This document shows, piece after piece, positions 1-11,586 of a stretch of 64,000 nucleotides of DNA (position 1 is the first letter of the stretch; every line of letters starts with the position of its first letter). This DNA is from Tillus elongatus (taxonomy: Eukaryota; Arthropoda; Insecta; Coleoptera; Cleridae): contig OZ023266.1 of the NCBI GenBank assembly GCA_964006375.1, positions 14,623,565 to 14,687,564 of the forward strand, read 5' to 3'. Below the pieces are notes generated by a model. That model was not told the DNA's origin and made no database searches. It saw only the letters and a list, made by a program, of their open reading frames with translations. The position numbers and the translations under genes are program-made.

Positions 1-1683
1 AGCGACATTCATATCTCAGTAACTATGGCAACAAGAGCTTCGGGAAAAAGCATTCTAAAGGTTTTTCCAGTGCAACTCAGGTAATATTTTTTATTTACTT
101 ATTTTTGTCACCAGATGGCGTTTTTTCGAATGAAACTGTTTGAAAGCTGTTATCTCAAAATTTTTCTAATACAATGTTATCTTTTTTAACTTTCTCTGAA
201 ATCCCTAATCTCGTTCTATATTTTTGTCTGAGTTTCGACCCCCCTTATATTAAGGGTGATAAAAGGGTTGAATTTAAGGCTAGATGTATTCTTGCAATAA
301 TTAGAACCGTAGACCGGTTTCTCTCTCATTAAAGCTCTTCAGAAATGGGCCAGGGCTGACAATTTTCTAAATTGTTAGTTAGTTGTATATAATCTCTATT
401 TTTTCAACACTTTGTGTTATTTGGAGCTGGCGTGACAGCATACTACTTGATTTCGCAACTAGGTGGCGGCACGTCCACCACTCACTTAGGGTTGAATTTA
501 ATCAAAAGTTGATGTAAGTTGGTAATCTTTTACTTTAGACCCATCAGATGATACATCACTAAAATTGTGTCGACAAGTCCAACACAATGATATTTAAATT
601 AATTATGGCTCCCATTTGAAAAATCAAAGTTGATGATGATTCTAGAAAAACGTAACGTCAGAACTCGGTTTTGATACCATTTTCAAATTCTACTGTCAAA
701 AGTGCTTTTAGAAAGTGAAGTCCGAATTTGCATATTTTTAGAAATGAATAGGTTTTTACTAAAATAAGAAATTCCGACAAAAACTTTTCAAATGTTTTTT
801 CCCGAAGCTCTTGTTGCCATAGTTACCGAGATATGAATGTTGCTCACTAATGAAACATTCTATATATCACGGCTCCGATGCACTCTTAAATATTTTTTAC
901 CGCTCTTACATATGTTGTGTGATGTACTATCAAGGCGTACCACTTTTATCTGTGGCCACTAAAAAAGTGATCATCCCAAAACCAAATGTAAATTGACCAC
1001 ACCCCTTCGAGATTTCTCTGCGAAATGCTTTTTTGACGTCGGAATCGAGATACACGTGACAACTTTCCCCAATTGAACGACATTGTAGCTCCAATAGTAA
1101 CGGAGATGAGTATTGTAAACGATTCCCGCGAAGAAACATATCCAGATCTAGATATCTCTGGAAGTATGCACAATCCACTAGAACGTGTTAGCATTATAAA
1201 ATGGACAATCGAATTTGCAGTTGAACTAGCCGGGAAAATACCTAGTATTTCACTTAGAAAAATAAACTTAATATGTCAATCTCAGCAATTCGATGTGCAA
1301 TTGTGCTTTTTTGCGCCAGAATCGAGATGCTTGTGAAAAGCTGAACAAGTTACCATTTTTGAATCACATTGTACCTCAAATAATGAGGGAGACAGATATT
1401 CTAAACGATTCCCGTGAACACCCTGTATAAGAGGTTTGTAACTAATATAGAACAAGACTCGGGGTTTCAGAAAAAGTAAAAAAAGATAACATTGTAATAG
1501 GAATATTTTGAAATAGCAGCCTTCAAAAAGGTTCATCCGAAAAAGCGCCATCTGGTGACAAGAATTAAAAAAATATCATCTGAATTGTACTTGAAAAAAC
1601 CTTTCGAACAGTTTTTCCCCGAAGCTCTAGTTGCCATAGTTACCGAGATATGAATGTCGCTCACCTAAAGAATCACCCTGTAT
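1..1683. repeat. Interspersed repeat with ~230-bp inverted ends, left end cut by window
   Basis: The first ~230 bases match the reverse complement of about 1432-1662 at roughly 80% by eye, including the stretch CACCAGATGGCG at both ends. Reading inward from 1683 on the minus strand, the terminus is ACAGGGTGATTC followed by TTTAGGTGAGCGAC. Base 1 is AGCGAC, so the window starts about 22 bases inside the left terminus. The interior has only short ORFs without recognisable domains. It is probably a non-autonomous DNA transposon or MITE. No transposase is visible, so the superfamily is unknown. Confidence 0.6.
796..1000. repeat. Internal copy of the element's terminal segment
   Basis: This segment (CCCGAAGCTCTTGTTGCC, then TACCGAGATATGAATG and GGCTCCGATGCAC) repeats directly at about 1612-1800. 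Its first 45 bases are also the inverse of bases 7-50. The segment therefore occurs three times in 1.8 kb, which suggests a nested or duplicated copy of the same repeat family. Confidence 0.55.
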
Positions 1684-1918
1684 ATCTCGGCTCCGATGCA
1701 CTTTTGAAATCGTTTTTGACCACTGTTACATATGTTGTTTGAGGTACCATCAAAATATGCTAGTTTTATTCGTGGCCGCTAAAAAAAATGGTGATCCCAA
1801 CATGACCATACTCCTTTCTTTATTACTCTCTTTTATCTTTAAATGTTTTTTCTAAAACTAAATCCAGATGTAGGCTGTTCTTTTTTTCTGAAGCCAGAGA
1901 AACAGTATCTATGTCTGT

Positions 1919-2390
<472 letters not shown>

Positions 2391-3060
2391 AGGGAACAAA
2401 TGAGGCTAAATCATGTGCTGTATATGGATGATCTTAAGATGATGGCCTCCACAAAGAACCACCTGAAACAAATCCGGAGGATGTTAAGCGTTTGCTGCAA
2501 CAGAGTATAAAGAGAGATACGATGCAGTTGGGAGAATAATTAATCATGTACTGGCTCTGAAACTGGAGCTTTTATATCTTAGTAAGGTGCCCTACTAGGG
2601 ATACCCTCCTGAATTTGCTCTATAAAACTAAGTTTACAGGTTGAACTGGGATCGGACCGTTTTCACAGACCAATGTGTTGCCCACAACAGGCTAGGTGCA
2701 ATGTTAGTGGATAAGTCCTGCAACCAAGTGACGCTGATTGATGTGGCCATCCCGAATACCAATAATCTAGAGATAAAGTACAGCAAGAAGATTATTAAGT
2801 ACAGGGATCTCGAGATGCAAGTAAAGAGACAGTGGAGCGCAGATAGTGTCCGAGTGATCTCGATAGTCATGTTGTGAACTGATGTGGTTCCTAAGAATCT
2901 TCGAGATAATATTAGGAGACTGGGTCTTGGAGAGCACCCTTATAAGGTTATGCAGGAGACGGTAATACTTGCAACTGCTCACACCGTGTGGAGATTCCTG
3001 GGAAATGAGAATGTGTCGTGTTATCGTTCAGGGCCCGATAACTTGAAAATTGCTTCATGA
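2391..3060 (+). pseudogene. LINE relic with YMDD reverse transcriptase motif and RLE-like C-terminus
   Basis: One plus-strand frame near 2410-2490 reads VLYMDDLKMMASTKNHL. This matches RT motif C (YMDD followed by LKLYA) of LINEs that end in a restriction-like endonuclease, such as the R2/R4/Dong type. After a gap, the frame at 2641-2877 continues with VAHNRLGAMLVDK and LIDVAIP. In the family this region normally reads HNRPDI..DK....IDIAVP, which is the RPD-X12-14-D nuclease signature. Here RPD has become RLG, so the catalytic site is lost. More matching sequence follows a stop near 2877 (VPKNLRDNIRRLGL), and a region near 3145-3160 has an AAT-rich tail. The copy is 5'-truncated, internally deleted and frameshifted. 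The clade is assigned from motif memory and is less certain than the LINE call. Confidence 0.6.
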
Positions 3061-3208
3061 TCACAGTTCTTTTGGTGTCTGAGATACCGGGGATGAGTGA
3101 ATGTTCCTCTTTGTAGAGTATAAAAGCCCTTCAGGCTAAAGTCGATTATAATAATAATAATTTATTTGTCGCTTACAATTTTACGCATGCCATATAAAGA
3201 AGCTGGAG

Positions 3209-3210
<2 letters not shown>

Positions 3211-3301
<91 letters not shown>
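3211..3301. repeat. Compound (TA)n(GA)n microsatellite
   Basis: TA repeats run to about 3266 and switch directly to GA repeats ending at 3301. This is the only compound TA/GA tract in the window. Confidence 0.97.
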
Positions 3302-3303
<2 letters not shown>

Positions 3304-4087
3304 CTTTGGTAAAGGATTTTTCCAAATTGTTGGAATGTCAGAAATTTATCTTCAAACGTCATATTTAAAATTTTAATACTGATCCTATGTCTATCGAGAG
3401 CTGGTCCTCACCAACACTTTAATGCAGTTTTTAACAAACATTCGTTTTATGTACACAACATTGGCATTGTAAAATTCAGCAACTAAACTCTTTTGTAGTT
3501 TACTTAGTCTTCCCTTACAAATAGATTTGTTGATTAAACGTCCATTTTATGTTTACCGTAGTCATGATGGGGCGGTTCCTCTATCAGGATGACCTTAAAG
3601 CTGAAGTAGTATACCTTATAGCTGCAGTACCCTGTATATAGATGAAGATACTGACAATCGCGTGTCTGAAATTGCAGGCTGTAAATCAGAGATCGACCAC
3701 TCGCAGACAGCGCTCCGGGTTCGAATGTATCTTCTAACACCGATGAATAATTAACTCCCGGATAACACTCTCAGCTCTCAGCTTAGCGTTTCTCTGTGTG
3801 TTAGGTGTAATGAACTTGAAATGAAACACTGAAATAAGTACACACACATTTTACAACACAAGTTCTACATGAACAAGACGTTAACGTATTGTTTTACACT
3901 GATGAACATACTGGATTTATAACAACTGCTTTGTAATTTGTAAAGGCAAATGAGGCACTACATGCTTATTCGTTCAACAAACCAGATGGTTTTATCATGA
4001 TTTCTTACAAAATATATTAATTTTTGGAATTTTTAGGGACTATAAGTACACTTGGAGGCCCCATATCACCACAACACATCTTTTAAA
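3302..4087. other. No gene recognised
   Basis: The sequence is AT-rich without a convincing ORF. GGGTTCGAATG near 3718 resembles a tRNA B box, but no A box or cloverleaf was found around it. Part of the right side may be 3' sequence of the Penelope-like element described next. Confidence 0.5.
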
Positions 4088-4133
4088 GACCTGACGATCG
4101 TTTCACTAACAAAGTTATCATCATCAGAAGATG
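4088..4133 (-). ncRNA. Minimal hammerhead-ribozyme-like motif of the Penelope-like element
   Basis: On the minus strand the conserved hammerhead boxes appear in order. CUGAUGA lies at 4127-4121. A hairpin with stem TAAC/GTTA around loop TTT follows, then GAAA at 4104-4101. Next comes C-GATC-G, a single-base-pair stem III with a tetraloop, and UC at 4094-4093, with predicted cleavage between 4093 and 4092. A very short stem III is known for hammerheads of Penelope-like retroelements. The motif lies just downstream of the GIY-YIG remnant on the same strand, as expected for such an element. The base of stem II has mismatches, so activity is doubtful. Confidence 0.6.
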
Positions 4134-4295
4134 AAAAATTCTAAACTACTTACAACTAAACACCATCTTTTATAGTGTGTGTTAGGTAAAAACAGATACC
4201 GAGCTCCTATTATAATTTTACCTGCCAAGCTTCGGAAAGTTTACTATGTCAAAGACAGAATGCAAATAAAGGGCTATAAATCAGTGGCGACGCTC

Positions 4296-4480
4296 GGTTT
4301 AAGGCACTTTTGTTTTTGTTGCCTTAGAAATATAAATATTCTTGTACGCATCTAGGTTCGCCGGTTGTCTAACATTTTTAATAGGCTGCAGGTTTTCTTT
4401 ATCTATATGGTGGCTATTATCCCAAATATGTTGTACCACGCATAACCTGTCTTCCCCAGCGTATCTCAGCTGTGCCATAT
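4296..4480 (-). pseudogene. Penelope-like element, distal part of GIY-YIG endonuclease domain
   Basis: Minus-strand translation gives MAQLRYAG, VVQHIWDNSHHIDKENLQ and NLDAYKNIYISKA. These match the second half of the GIY-YIG nuclease domain of Penelope-like retroelements, with the H..DN.HHI segment and the D.YE..YI.K segment. The first half of the domain is at 7237-7320 on the same strand. If the intervening 2756 bases are skipped, the two halves meet in the same frame. The element is an old copy, with a stop codon next to the junction. Confidence 0.75.
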
Positions 4481-7236
4481 TGTAACGATTGCGTTTCCTT
4501 ACTACTTTAAATATTGAAAATAAGGCCGTAAGAGACTTAATTAATAGCCGACAATCCAATATCTGTAGAGCAGTTCATGTTTTATTTTCAAAAATTATTT
4601 GATGAAAAGTCGCCAACATTTAACTACCCTAAACTCCGTGCTGCAGGCTAGAAAAGCACGTTAAAAATTCAAGCATCTAAAGAGGCATCATAGCTTTGTT
4701 AGTAAATGATGTGTCGCATTATTCCTTGAAGGGGGTTAGAGTAAACAAAATATACATTAAGAATATTCTAGAACAAAATATTATTTTATCTTAAAAATCT
4801 GTTGGCAATGTTAAAAGAAGCTTGAGGGTAGAACAGTCCATTTTCAATGTTAAGGGGAAGTCGGGGCTATATCTGCAATTCAGTCACTAAATTAACCTTG
4901 AAGGCCCTGAACTATAGGCGAAGGACGTATATTCTAAAGGAGGGATAAAGTCAGACCTCAACGCATAAGACGCAACCTCGAGGAGAGTGAGCTAGGCTCT
5001 TGACAAGTTGACATCGTTCTAGTTACGGTGGCTAAAAATTATCTTAAAATAGGTGATAAAGTCCTTTTCGCTATCGATACTATCTAATAACAGTTACCAG
5101 TGATTTTTTAAAGTCATTTAAGCGGTTTTTGAATTTAAATAAACGACGCCTTTAACAGAAAAACGGGAATTAAGTACTGATTCTTTGTTCACGACCTAGT
5201 GCATTCCTCATATTAATCAAAAAGAGTTTCTGAGTATTACCCAATTTTGAGTCAATTGGCAATTAATTTTACTTGAGCCAGTTTACGTTTTAATTGCTGT
5301 AGAAAAATTTTTGTCAAATTAATTCAAAGTATCGACCTCGGGGCCAAATTGTCTCCCATATTATTGGAACAACAAGATTCACCTGCCCAATACCCGTTTA
5401 TGGGAAGTACCACTAATTTTCTCCAACCTTCCCTCTTGTATTGGAATTGGTAAGCCTATGTTAGGCTCTGATGGTTGACTCCACTTGGAGGTCATCTTCA
5501 AAGGTTCAACAGGTAACTCCAGGTGTCAGGACTCGGTGAGTCGATTAAACTTTATCTTGTGTGGAACAACCAAACCTTTCATGCAGCAGCCTATTATTTG
5601 AAGCTTTACAATTTAAATTTTTAAAGTAACATGATCAAATTTGAACTTCCATGGTGTCAGAGAGGTGTCTATAAGGACAACTGTAAATTTCCCGTTTACT
5701 CTTTAGAGTTTTGTCAATATTGTGAATTTAAATACATAGTTCTTGAAATTGTAATTAGCAGATTTTCTTTGTAAAATATTTAACCTGTATTTTTTAAATA
5801 TCTTTCATTTTCAATTATTAAAGTAGAAATTTCACATAAGAATAATTTTTCATAAATGGACCCTCACTCAAAGGACTGGCCAGTTAGGTCATCGAAAAAT
5901 CAACCGAACTGATTGACAAACGTCAAGTAATTTACATAATAATCTGTGTTTGCTTTTGAGCTGTAAAATACAGCATTTGACCTTTGACCCGTTTATGGGA
6001 AGTACCACTAATTTTCTCCAACCTTCCCTCTTGTATTGGAATTGTTAAGCCTATGTTAGGCTCTGATGGTTGACTCCACTTGGAGGTCATCTTCAAAGGT
6101 TCAACAGGTAACTCCAGGTGTCAGGACTCGGTGAGTCGATTAAACTTTATCTTGTGTGGAACAACCAAACCTTTCATGCAGCAGCCTATTATTTGAAGCT
6201 TTACAATTTAAATTTTTAAAGTAACATGATAAAATTTGAACTTCCATGGTGTCAGAGAGGTGTCTATAAGGACAACTGTAAATTTCCCGTTTACTCTTTA
6301 GAGTTTTGTCAATATTGTGAATTTAAATACATAGTTCTTGAAATTGTAATTAGCAGATTTTGTTTGTAAAATATTTAACCTGTATTTTTTAAATATCTTT
6401 CATTTTCAATCATTAAAGTAGAAATTTCACATAAGAATAATTTTTCATAAATGGACCCTCACTCAAAGGACTGGCCAGTTAGGTCATCGAAAAATCAACC
6501 GAACTGATTGACAAACGTCAAGTAATTTACATAATAATCTGTGTTTGCTTTTGAGCTGTAAAATACAGCATTTGACCTTTGACACCTCAAGTAAGTAATG
6601 TTAATATTTTGGTAATACACAACCATCTTATCTTATTGTTTTGTCATATGCCATGTGAAATGATAATTTCTTTTTCTTGAAATTCTTGCTAATTATTTGA
6701 TTTTTATTTGTGTATGAGTTTATGTTTTTTTGAAATTTACCAACCATGTTGATTTAGTTTTGTTCACTATCCCAAATTTATTTATATGAATAAATATAAT
6801 ATTACTGTTAACATTAACATATATGTTTAATTGAAAAGTAATTCCTAACCAATATTTCCCACATTTGATGGCAACGCAAATAGTAATTATGATTACCGCT
6901 TACCGAGATATCTACAACTTAAAAGTAACCAGGTTCTGATCAGGAGATCCAACAAATATGGGACTGCAGACAGAATAACTCGGAACTAAGTGAGTAGTAA
7001 GCTTTTTTTAAACATTTTCTGACCTTACCAGTGTTTCTTATCTTGCAAATGATAAAATCTAATAGATAGATGCATTATGTTAGGGTTTAACAGGTAATGG
7101 TGACCTCATTACCGACCGGATTTAGATCCACTTGAGGTCAATCTTTAGATAACAGCTTTTCCGCTTACTATACTATACTATATTATACAATATTATATTG
7201 AAAGAAATAAGGAAGAATTATTTGAAGGAGGTTACA
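4481..7236. mobile_element. 2756-bp insertion with TG..CA ends and 4-bp target duplication
   Basis: The segment starts TGTAACGATTGCG and ends GGAGGTTACA, giving a short TGTAAC/GTTACA inverted end. ATAT stands on both sides (4477-4480 and 7237-7240). Removing the segment and one ATAT restores the reading frame of the Penelope-like GIY-YIG domain, which is strong evidence for a clean insertion. No long ORF, RT, integrase or transposase was found inside, and the left end does not recur near the right end as a second LTR would. It could be a large solo LTR, a TRIM-like element or a non-autonomous DNA transposon such as a Ginger type, which also has TGT..ACA ends and 4-bp duplications. Its class cannot be settled by eye. 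Confidence 0.75.
5393..6582. repeat. 595-bp tandem duplication, nearly identical units
   Basis: Unit 1 (5393-5987) and unit 2 (5988-6582) begin CCCGTTTATGGGAAG and end ACAGCATTTGACCTTTGA. I noticed only about four differences (for example GGTAAG/GTTAAG and TTTTCTTT/TTTTGTTT), so identity is above 99%. No ORF was found. The duplication lies wholly inside the 2756-bp insertion and appears much younger than the host element. Confidence 0.95.
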
Positions 7237-7995
7237 ATATGTTACCTAAATCTGGTCTCAATGGTTCTTTTAGTCTGCCCAACGTATTTAAGATATTTAC
7301 AACCTAACTCATAGATACCCGACATTTCAATGGCTTTATATTTATCTTTCGTATTACCTAACAAATTTCTTAAATTGCAAATCGGATTTCTTAAAATGCT
7401 CTCGAGACCCCCTTGTGTAACGCGGTTGAAAAGGTAGGCAAACAAATTTTTTTCTCTATTTTCTCTTTCCTGAATGTCGTGCATACCGCTAACATTTTCT
7501 TTGTTTTGTGTCTATTAATTAATTTTCCCACTAATCAGTTATATTTAGCTACGTTTCTAATGTACTCTAATTCCATATTATATTTAGTTTTATTTAAGGG
7601 AAATCTGATTAATCTCTTTACTAACAAATTTAAGCCGGCCGTTTTTTTGGGCAAACGTATGATGTGAGTCATTTGGAATGTAACATAGAGTGGGAGTTTT
7701 CTTCCTGTGGACATCGAAATCAAGAGTGTCATTATTTTTAATTAACTAGTACACTCGAAAAGGAAGTTTACTGTTAACTTCTAATTCGTGGGTGAATTCT
7801 ATTGAATCAAATTGACAGTTCAGTTTGTAATAAAATCATCTACTTTGCATATATTTGTGCTAAACACTGCAAAAATATCCTCCACATAACGAAACCAGAC
7901 TCTAGGAAAATACTCACTTTAATTTTCTAAATCAGTCTCAAATCCACTCATGAAAAGGTCCTCAATGAATGGAGACAGTGGGTTGGAACATGTTA
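7237..7995 (-). pseudogene. Penelope-like element: RT C-terminus and start of GIY-YIG domain
   Basis: Minus-strand frames show, in order: NPLSPFIEDLFMSGFETDLE and FPRVWFRYVEDIFAVF (RT, catalytic YVDD changed to YVED); LPKKTAGLNLLVKRLIRFPL (the thumb-region signature of Penelope-like RTs, normally H.KKAA.NSLVHRL); and GIYELGCKYLKYVGQT followed by KRTIETRFR (GIY-YIG nuclease core, with YVG in place of YIG). Several stops and frame changes break it. Upstream RT motifs are missing, so the copy is 5'-truncated at about 7995. It continues at 4296-4480 beyond the insertion. Confidence 0.8.
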
Positions 7996-8155
7996 TTATA
8001 TATTCGCCATATAGTTTGCAAGTTAAGGATATAGTTTTCAAGTTATTTAAGGTTGCTATGGTAATAATAGCAAAATGTCAATTATAATTTACTGAGACAT
8101 TTGTCACATTTGATTGTTAACGCTTGTGGCTTACGTGAAAAAGTTGTTTGATTTA

Positions 8156-9191
8156 ATGATGGCAACATTTAAGAATGCTCAGCGTGAATATGTACGGCGC
8201 TTTCCAGATAGGCGCGTACCTCATTACAGTGTTTGGAAGAACATACAGACGGATTCATGAAACTGGCTCCGTTAATGAAATTGATCGTGAAGTTTCAACC
8301 TCGAGGCTCAATTCTAGGGTAGATGAGGAAATTTTGGACTCTTTCAAAGAAGATCCCACGACAAGCACTAGGAAAGTTTCCTCTTCTCTGAGCGTTTAGC
8401 AGTGGAAAGCAAGGTCAGTTCTATATCGGGAAGGACAGCACCCTTACCATTATACGCCAGTTCAAGGATTGCAGCTAGGTGATCCAACAAGAGGGCTCCA
8501 ACTTTGCCATTTCCCGTTGAACGCTGATAATGAAGATAGCAATTTCCTGTCTAGAATTCTGTGGACCGACGAGTCAAAATTCACTAAAGAAGGAATATTC
8601 AATTATCATCATTCTCATTATTGTTCTATGGAGAACCTCAGATTAACTAAGGTAACAAGTTATCAAAGACGATTCAGTTTGAATGTTTGGAATGGTGTGA
8701 TTGGTAACAATCTGGTAGGTCTGCATTTATTTTCAGACAACATAAGTGGTGAAGATTATGCAAATTTGTTATCACATGATCTTATGAAGTTACTAGATGA
8801 CCTACCACTAGCAAACAGATGTGATATCATTTTCCAGCAAGACGGGTGTCTGGCACACTATTGTCGTAACGTGAGGACCCTATTAGATCGCTGGTTTCTA
8901 AACAAGTGGATTGGGAGGGGAGGACCAATACCGTCGCCGCCAAAGAGTCCAGATTTAACGCCAATAGATTTCTATGTATGGGGTCATATGAAAGAAATCG
9001 TTTACGAAGTGGAGATTCACACACGAGAGCAACTGATTTACATAACTCAGCAAGCAGCAGGACAAATAGGACAAATCAAAAGCAATTTTTCTAATAGGAT
9101 TACTCAAACAGAAATTTGCAAACGAGCTCATGCGTGTATAAGAAATGGAGGTAAGTATTTTGAGAATAGTTTGTTAGACTTTTTTAGTTAA
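8156..9191 (+). pseudogene. Tc1/mariner-type transposase (DDxD), lightly damaged
   Basis: Start at ATGATGGCAACATTT; the N-terminus (FKNAQREYVRRFPDRRVPHY) is the helix-turn-helix domain usual in these insect transposases (DUF4817-like). A frameshift near 8250 moves the frame to RIHETGSVNEIDREV, and a stop lies at about 8397-8399. The frame is then open from 8469 to 9191 with all three catalytic acids: ILWTDESKF, FQQDGCLAH and SPDLTPIDFYVWG. There are 36 residues between the second and third Asp. It belongs to the same broad group as the other mariner-type copies here but is a different family. The right end is probably near 9590 (CAGCCTGTATA). A matching left end was not found, so the 5' end is probably truncated. 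Confidence 0.85.
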
Positions 9192-9595
9192 GCTGAGTTA
9201 AGTTTTTTACAGTATTTGTAGAAATTTTTTGTTATCAAATTTTCAAAATAAACGTCTTTGAAATGTTAAATTGATTTGAATGTTTTCACGATACTGATTA
9301 TTTTTGCCCTCACATGTCTTTACTATTATCTTGTTCAAGATAGTAATGATTGCACAGCGTGAGCTAATGTCTACACTATCTGAAAGAAAAAAATAATCTA
9401 GGGAGTGCTTACCACTTCTTCTAAAATTTGAATATTAGTAACACATGACGAATTTTCGAAAAATCATTAAAAGTGAAATAACTCGAAAACCAGAGGACCT
9501 TGTATAATGTGATATATGGTTTATTATATTGCAAAAGAGATGTACTATCACTCTCTTAGAGTAATGCATCCACTTACCAGTCAGCCTGTATATAT
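9192..9595. other. 3' flank of the mariner-type element
   Basis: This AT-rich non-coding tail ends CAGTCAGCCTGTATATA. The end resembles a mariner terminus next to a TA target and abuts the next mariner element. No other feature was seen. Confidence 0.5.
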
Positions 9596-11508
9596 AGGGT
9601 GGCGCATTGAAAACGAAACATTGCGCCCAGAGAAATTTTTTTTTAAGAAATGCTGAAAGACGTCAATTCTAATATTGAGGGTTGACATTGATGTTTTTAC
9701 ATAAAACTCAACTTTGTCACATCAAATCCTTAAGTGTGGTGATAACAACACTTATATTTTAAATAGGGAACATGGGTCGAGTGTTATATCATTTGAAAGC
9801 TCTTTCTTTTCTGAATTCAGCACACAAATTCTTTTGGAAGTTTTATCTACTCGTTTAAAAATTATTCACAGTTGAAGATGCAAAAACGCATTTCACTCAT
9901 TCCGATAATAAATGTGCTGACAGTCAATGTTTTGTTGGTTTGTAAACAAAAAAATGACCAAAAGAACATTTCTTATCGGAATGAGAGAAATGCAGTTTAT
10001 TATTTCAGTTCATCGGTCGGTTTGATACTTGATAGTACTACCGAAAATTAATTTCACAATGGTGTATTCTGTAGAAGAAAGAGTTGAAATAACTACTATT
10101 TTTTTCCAAACAATGACTGTGCCAACCGTACCGCAAATTTGTTTAATGAACGACATCCGAACAGACATGTTAACAGAAAATACATTTTGGAGTTAGTTGC
10201 AAAGCTTCGACAAAGTGGTTCAGTAGCCAACAAAAAACGGGAGCCTGAACGTGAATTTCCGGTTAGAAATGAGACTATTGAGATTGAAGTTTTAGGACAA
10301 ATTGCTGCAGACCCAACTTTGAGCACGAGAAAATTGGCCACTGTTTCAAACATCAAAAGAAGAACTATTCAGCGAATATTGAAGCATTATAAATTTCACC
10401 CGCATAAAATTCATCTTGTACAACTGAATGAAGATAATTTTGATCGGCGGCTGGAGTTTTGTGAAGTTATGACTGTGCGAATAGCTGATAATGGGAACTT
10501 TCTGTTCAATATCTGTTTTTTCAGACGAGTGTGCGTTTTTATAAAACTCTAGAGTCAATCGTTATAATTGTCGTTATTGGGCAGATAATAATCCAATAAA
10601 TTTTCACGAAGTCCACACTCAAACTCCACAGAAATTGAATGTCTGGACTGGCATTTTTGGAGACCGTTTAATGGGACCAATTTTTCTTGATGGCAATTTG
10701 AGTGGCGAAACGTATTTGGAGTTACTAGAAGATATCGTTTACCCTCTACTAATTAACATTGTTGAAAATGATGATCGCTATCAAGAAAATCAATTAGTGT
10801 TTCAACAAGATGGAGCTCCTCCGCATTTTTTACAACGTGTTAGGGAGTTTTTGAACAGAGCTTCCAGCGCAATTGATTGGGTGTAGAGGTGCTATTGAGT
10901 GGCCCCCAGATCACCGGATTTAACTCCTTTATACTTCTTTCTATGGGGCCATTTAAAGAGTAGAATCTAGGCAACAGAACCGGAGTCTCTGGAAGAATGA
11001 CGACGACGCGTTGTTGAAAAATGCCGTCTAATAGATCCACAAATGCTCCAGAATGTCAGAGCTCGTTTTGAGCAAAATTTGTACTTTTGTATGGAAGCTG
11101 GTGGTCAACAATTTGAACACTCACTTAATTTAATAAACATTTCTGAACTCTTGGTTTTGTTTTTTAGTTTTTTTTAAACTAAAAATTGACTAATTAGTAT
11201 ATTTCTTATCCCAATGAATGAAATACGTTCTTGCAACTACAATGTGAATAATTTTTAAACGAATTGATAAAACTTCCAAAAAATTTGTGTGCTGAATTAA
11301 AAAAGCAAAGAGCTTTCAAATGATCTAGCACTCGACCCATGTTTGCTATTTAAAATATAAGGGTTGTTATCACCACCCTTAAGGGGTTGATGTGAGAAAG
11401 TTGAGTTTTATGTCAAAACATGTCCCCCTCATATTAAAATTGACGTGTTTCAGCGTTTCTTAAAAAAAAATTCTGGACCAAATCGGCCTGTTTCGTTTTC
11501 AATGCGCC

Positions 11509-11514
<6 letters not shown>
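9596..11514 (+). mobile_element. Mariner family A element, copy 1
   Basis: The left end AGGGTGGCGCATTGAAAAC and right end GTTTTCAATGCGCCACCCT are inverted repeats, and the inverted similarity extends well inward (the ATTGAGG and GTGGTGATAACAAC segments occur at both ends). TA stands on both sides, with a long (TA)n directly to the right, as expected from TA targeting. Copies of the same family lie at 27436-29358 (minus) and 43135-45032 (plus). About 1.9 kb, full length but dead. Confidence 0.9.
10059..11126 (+). pseudogene. Mariner family A transposase, copy 1
   Basis: The start MVYSVEERVEI at 10059 matches the other two copies. Frameshifts near 10105 and 10528 and stops near 10886 and 10970 disrupt it. 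Recognisable pieces are the N-terminal domain (NERHPNRHVNRKYILELV), the linker and HTH region (AADPTLSTRKLATVSNIK), FQQDGAPPHF (second catalytic Asp) and SPDLTPLYFFLWGHLK (third). The first catalytic motif, normally FSDECTF, is destroyed by the 10528 frameshift. The final stop is also lost compared with its relatives. Confidence 0.88.

Positions 11515-11582
<68 letters not shown>
11513..11582. repeat. (TA)n microsatellite
   Basis: About 35 TA units directly abut the right end of the mariner element. Confidence 0.97.

Positions 11583-11586
<4 letters not shown>

Noticed and set aside
930..1551. Short ORFs on both strands at 930-1551
   Set aside because: They lie within a repeat with inverted ends, overlap each other in antisense and show no domain.
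3700..3740. GGGTTCGAATG near 3718 as a tRNA B box
   Set aside because: No A box at proper distance and no cloverleaf could be drawn.
7413..7667. Plus-strand 84-codon hydrophobic ORF
   Set aside because: It is antisense to the Penelope-like RT and GIY-YIG sequence.
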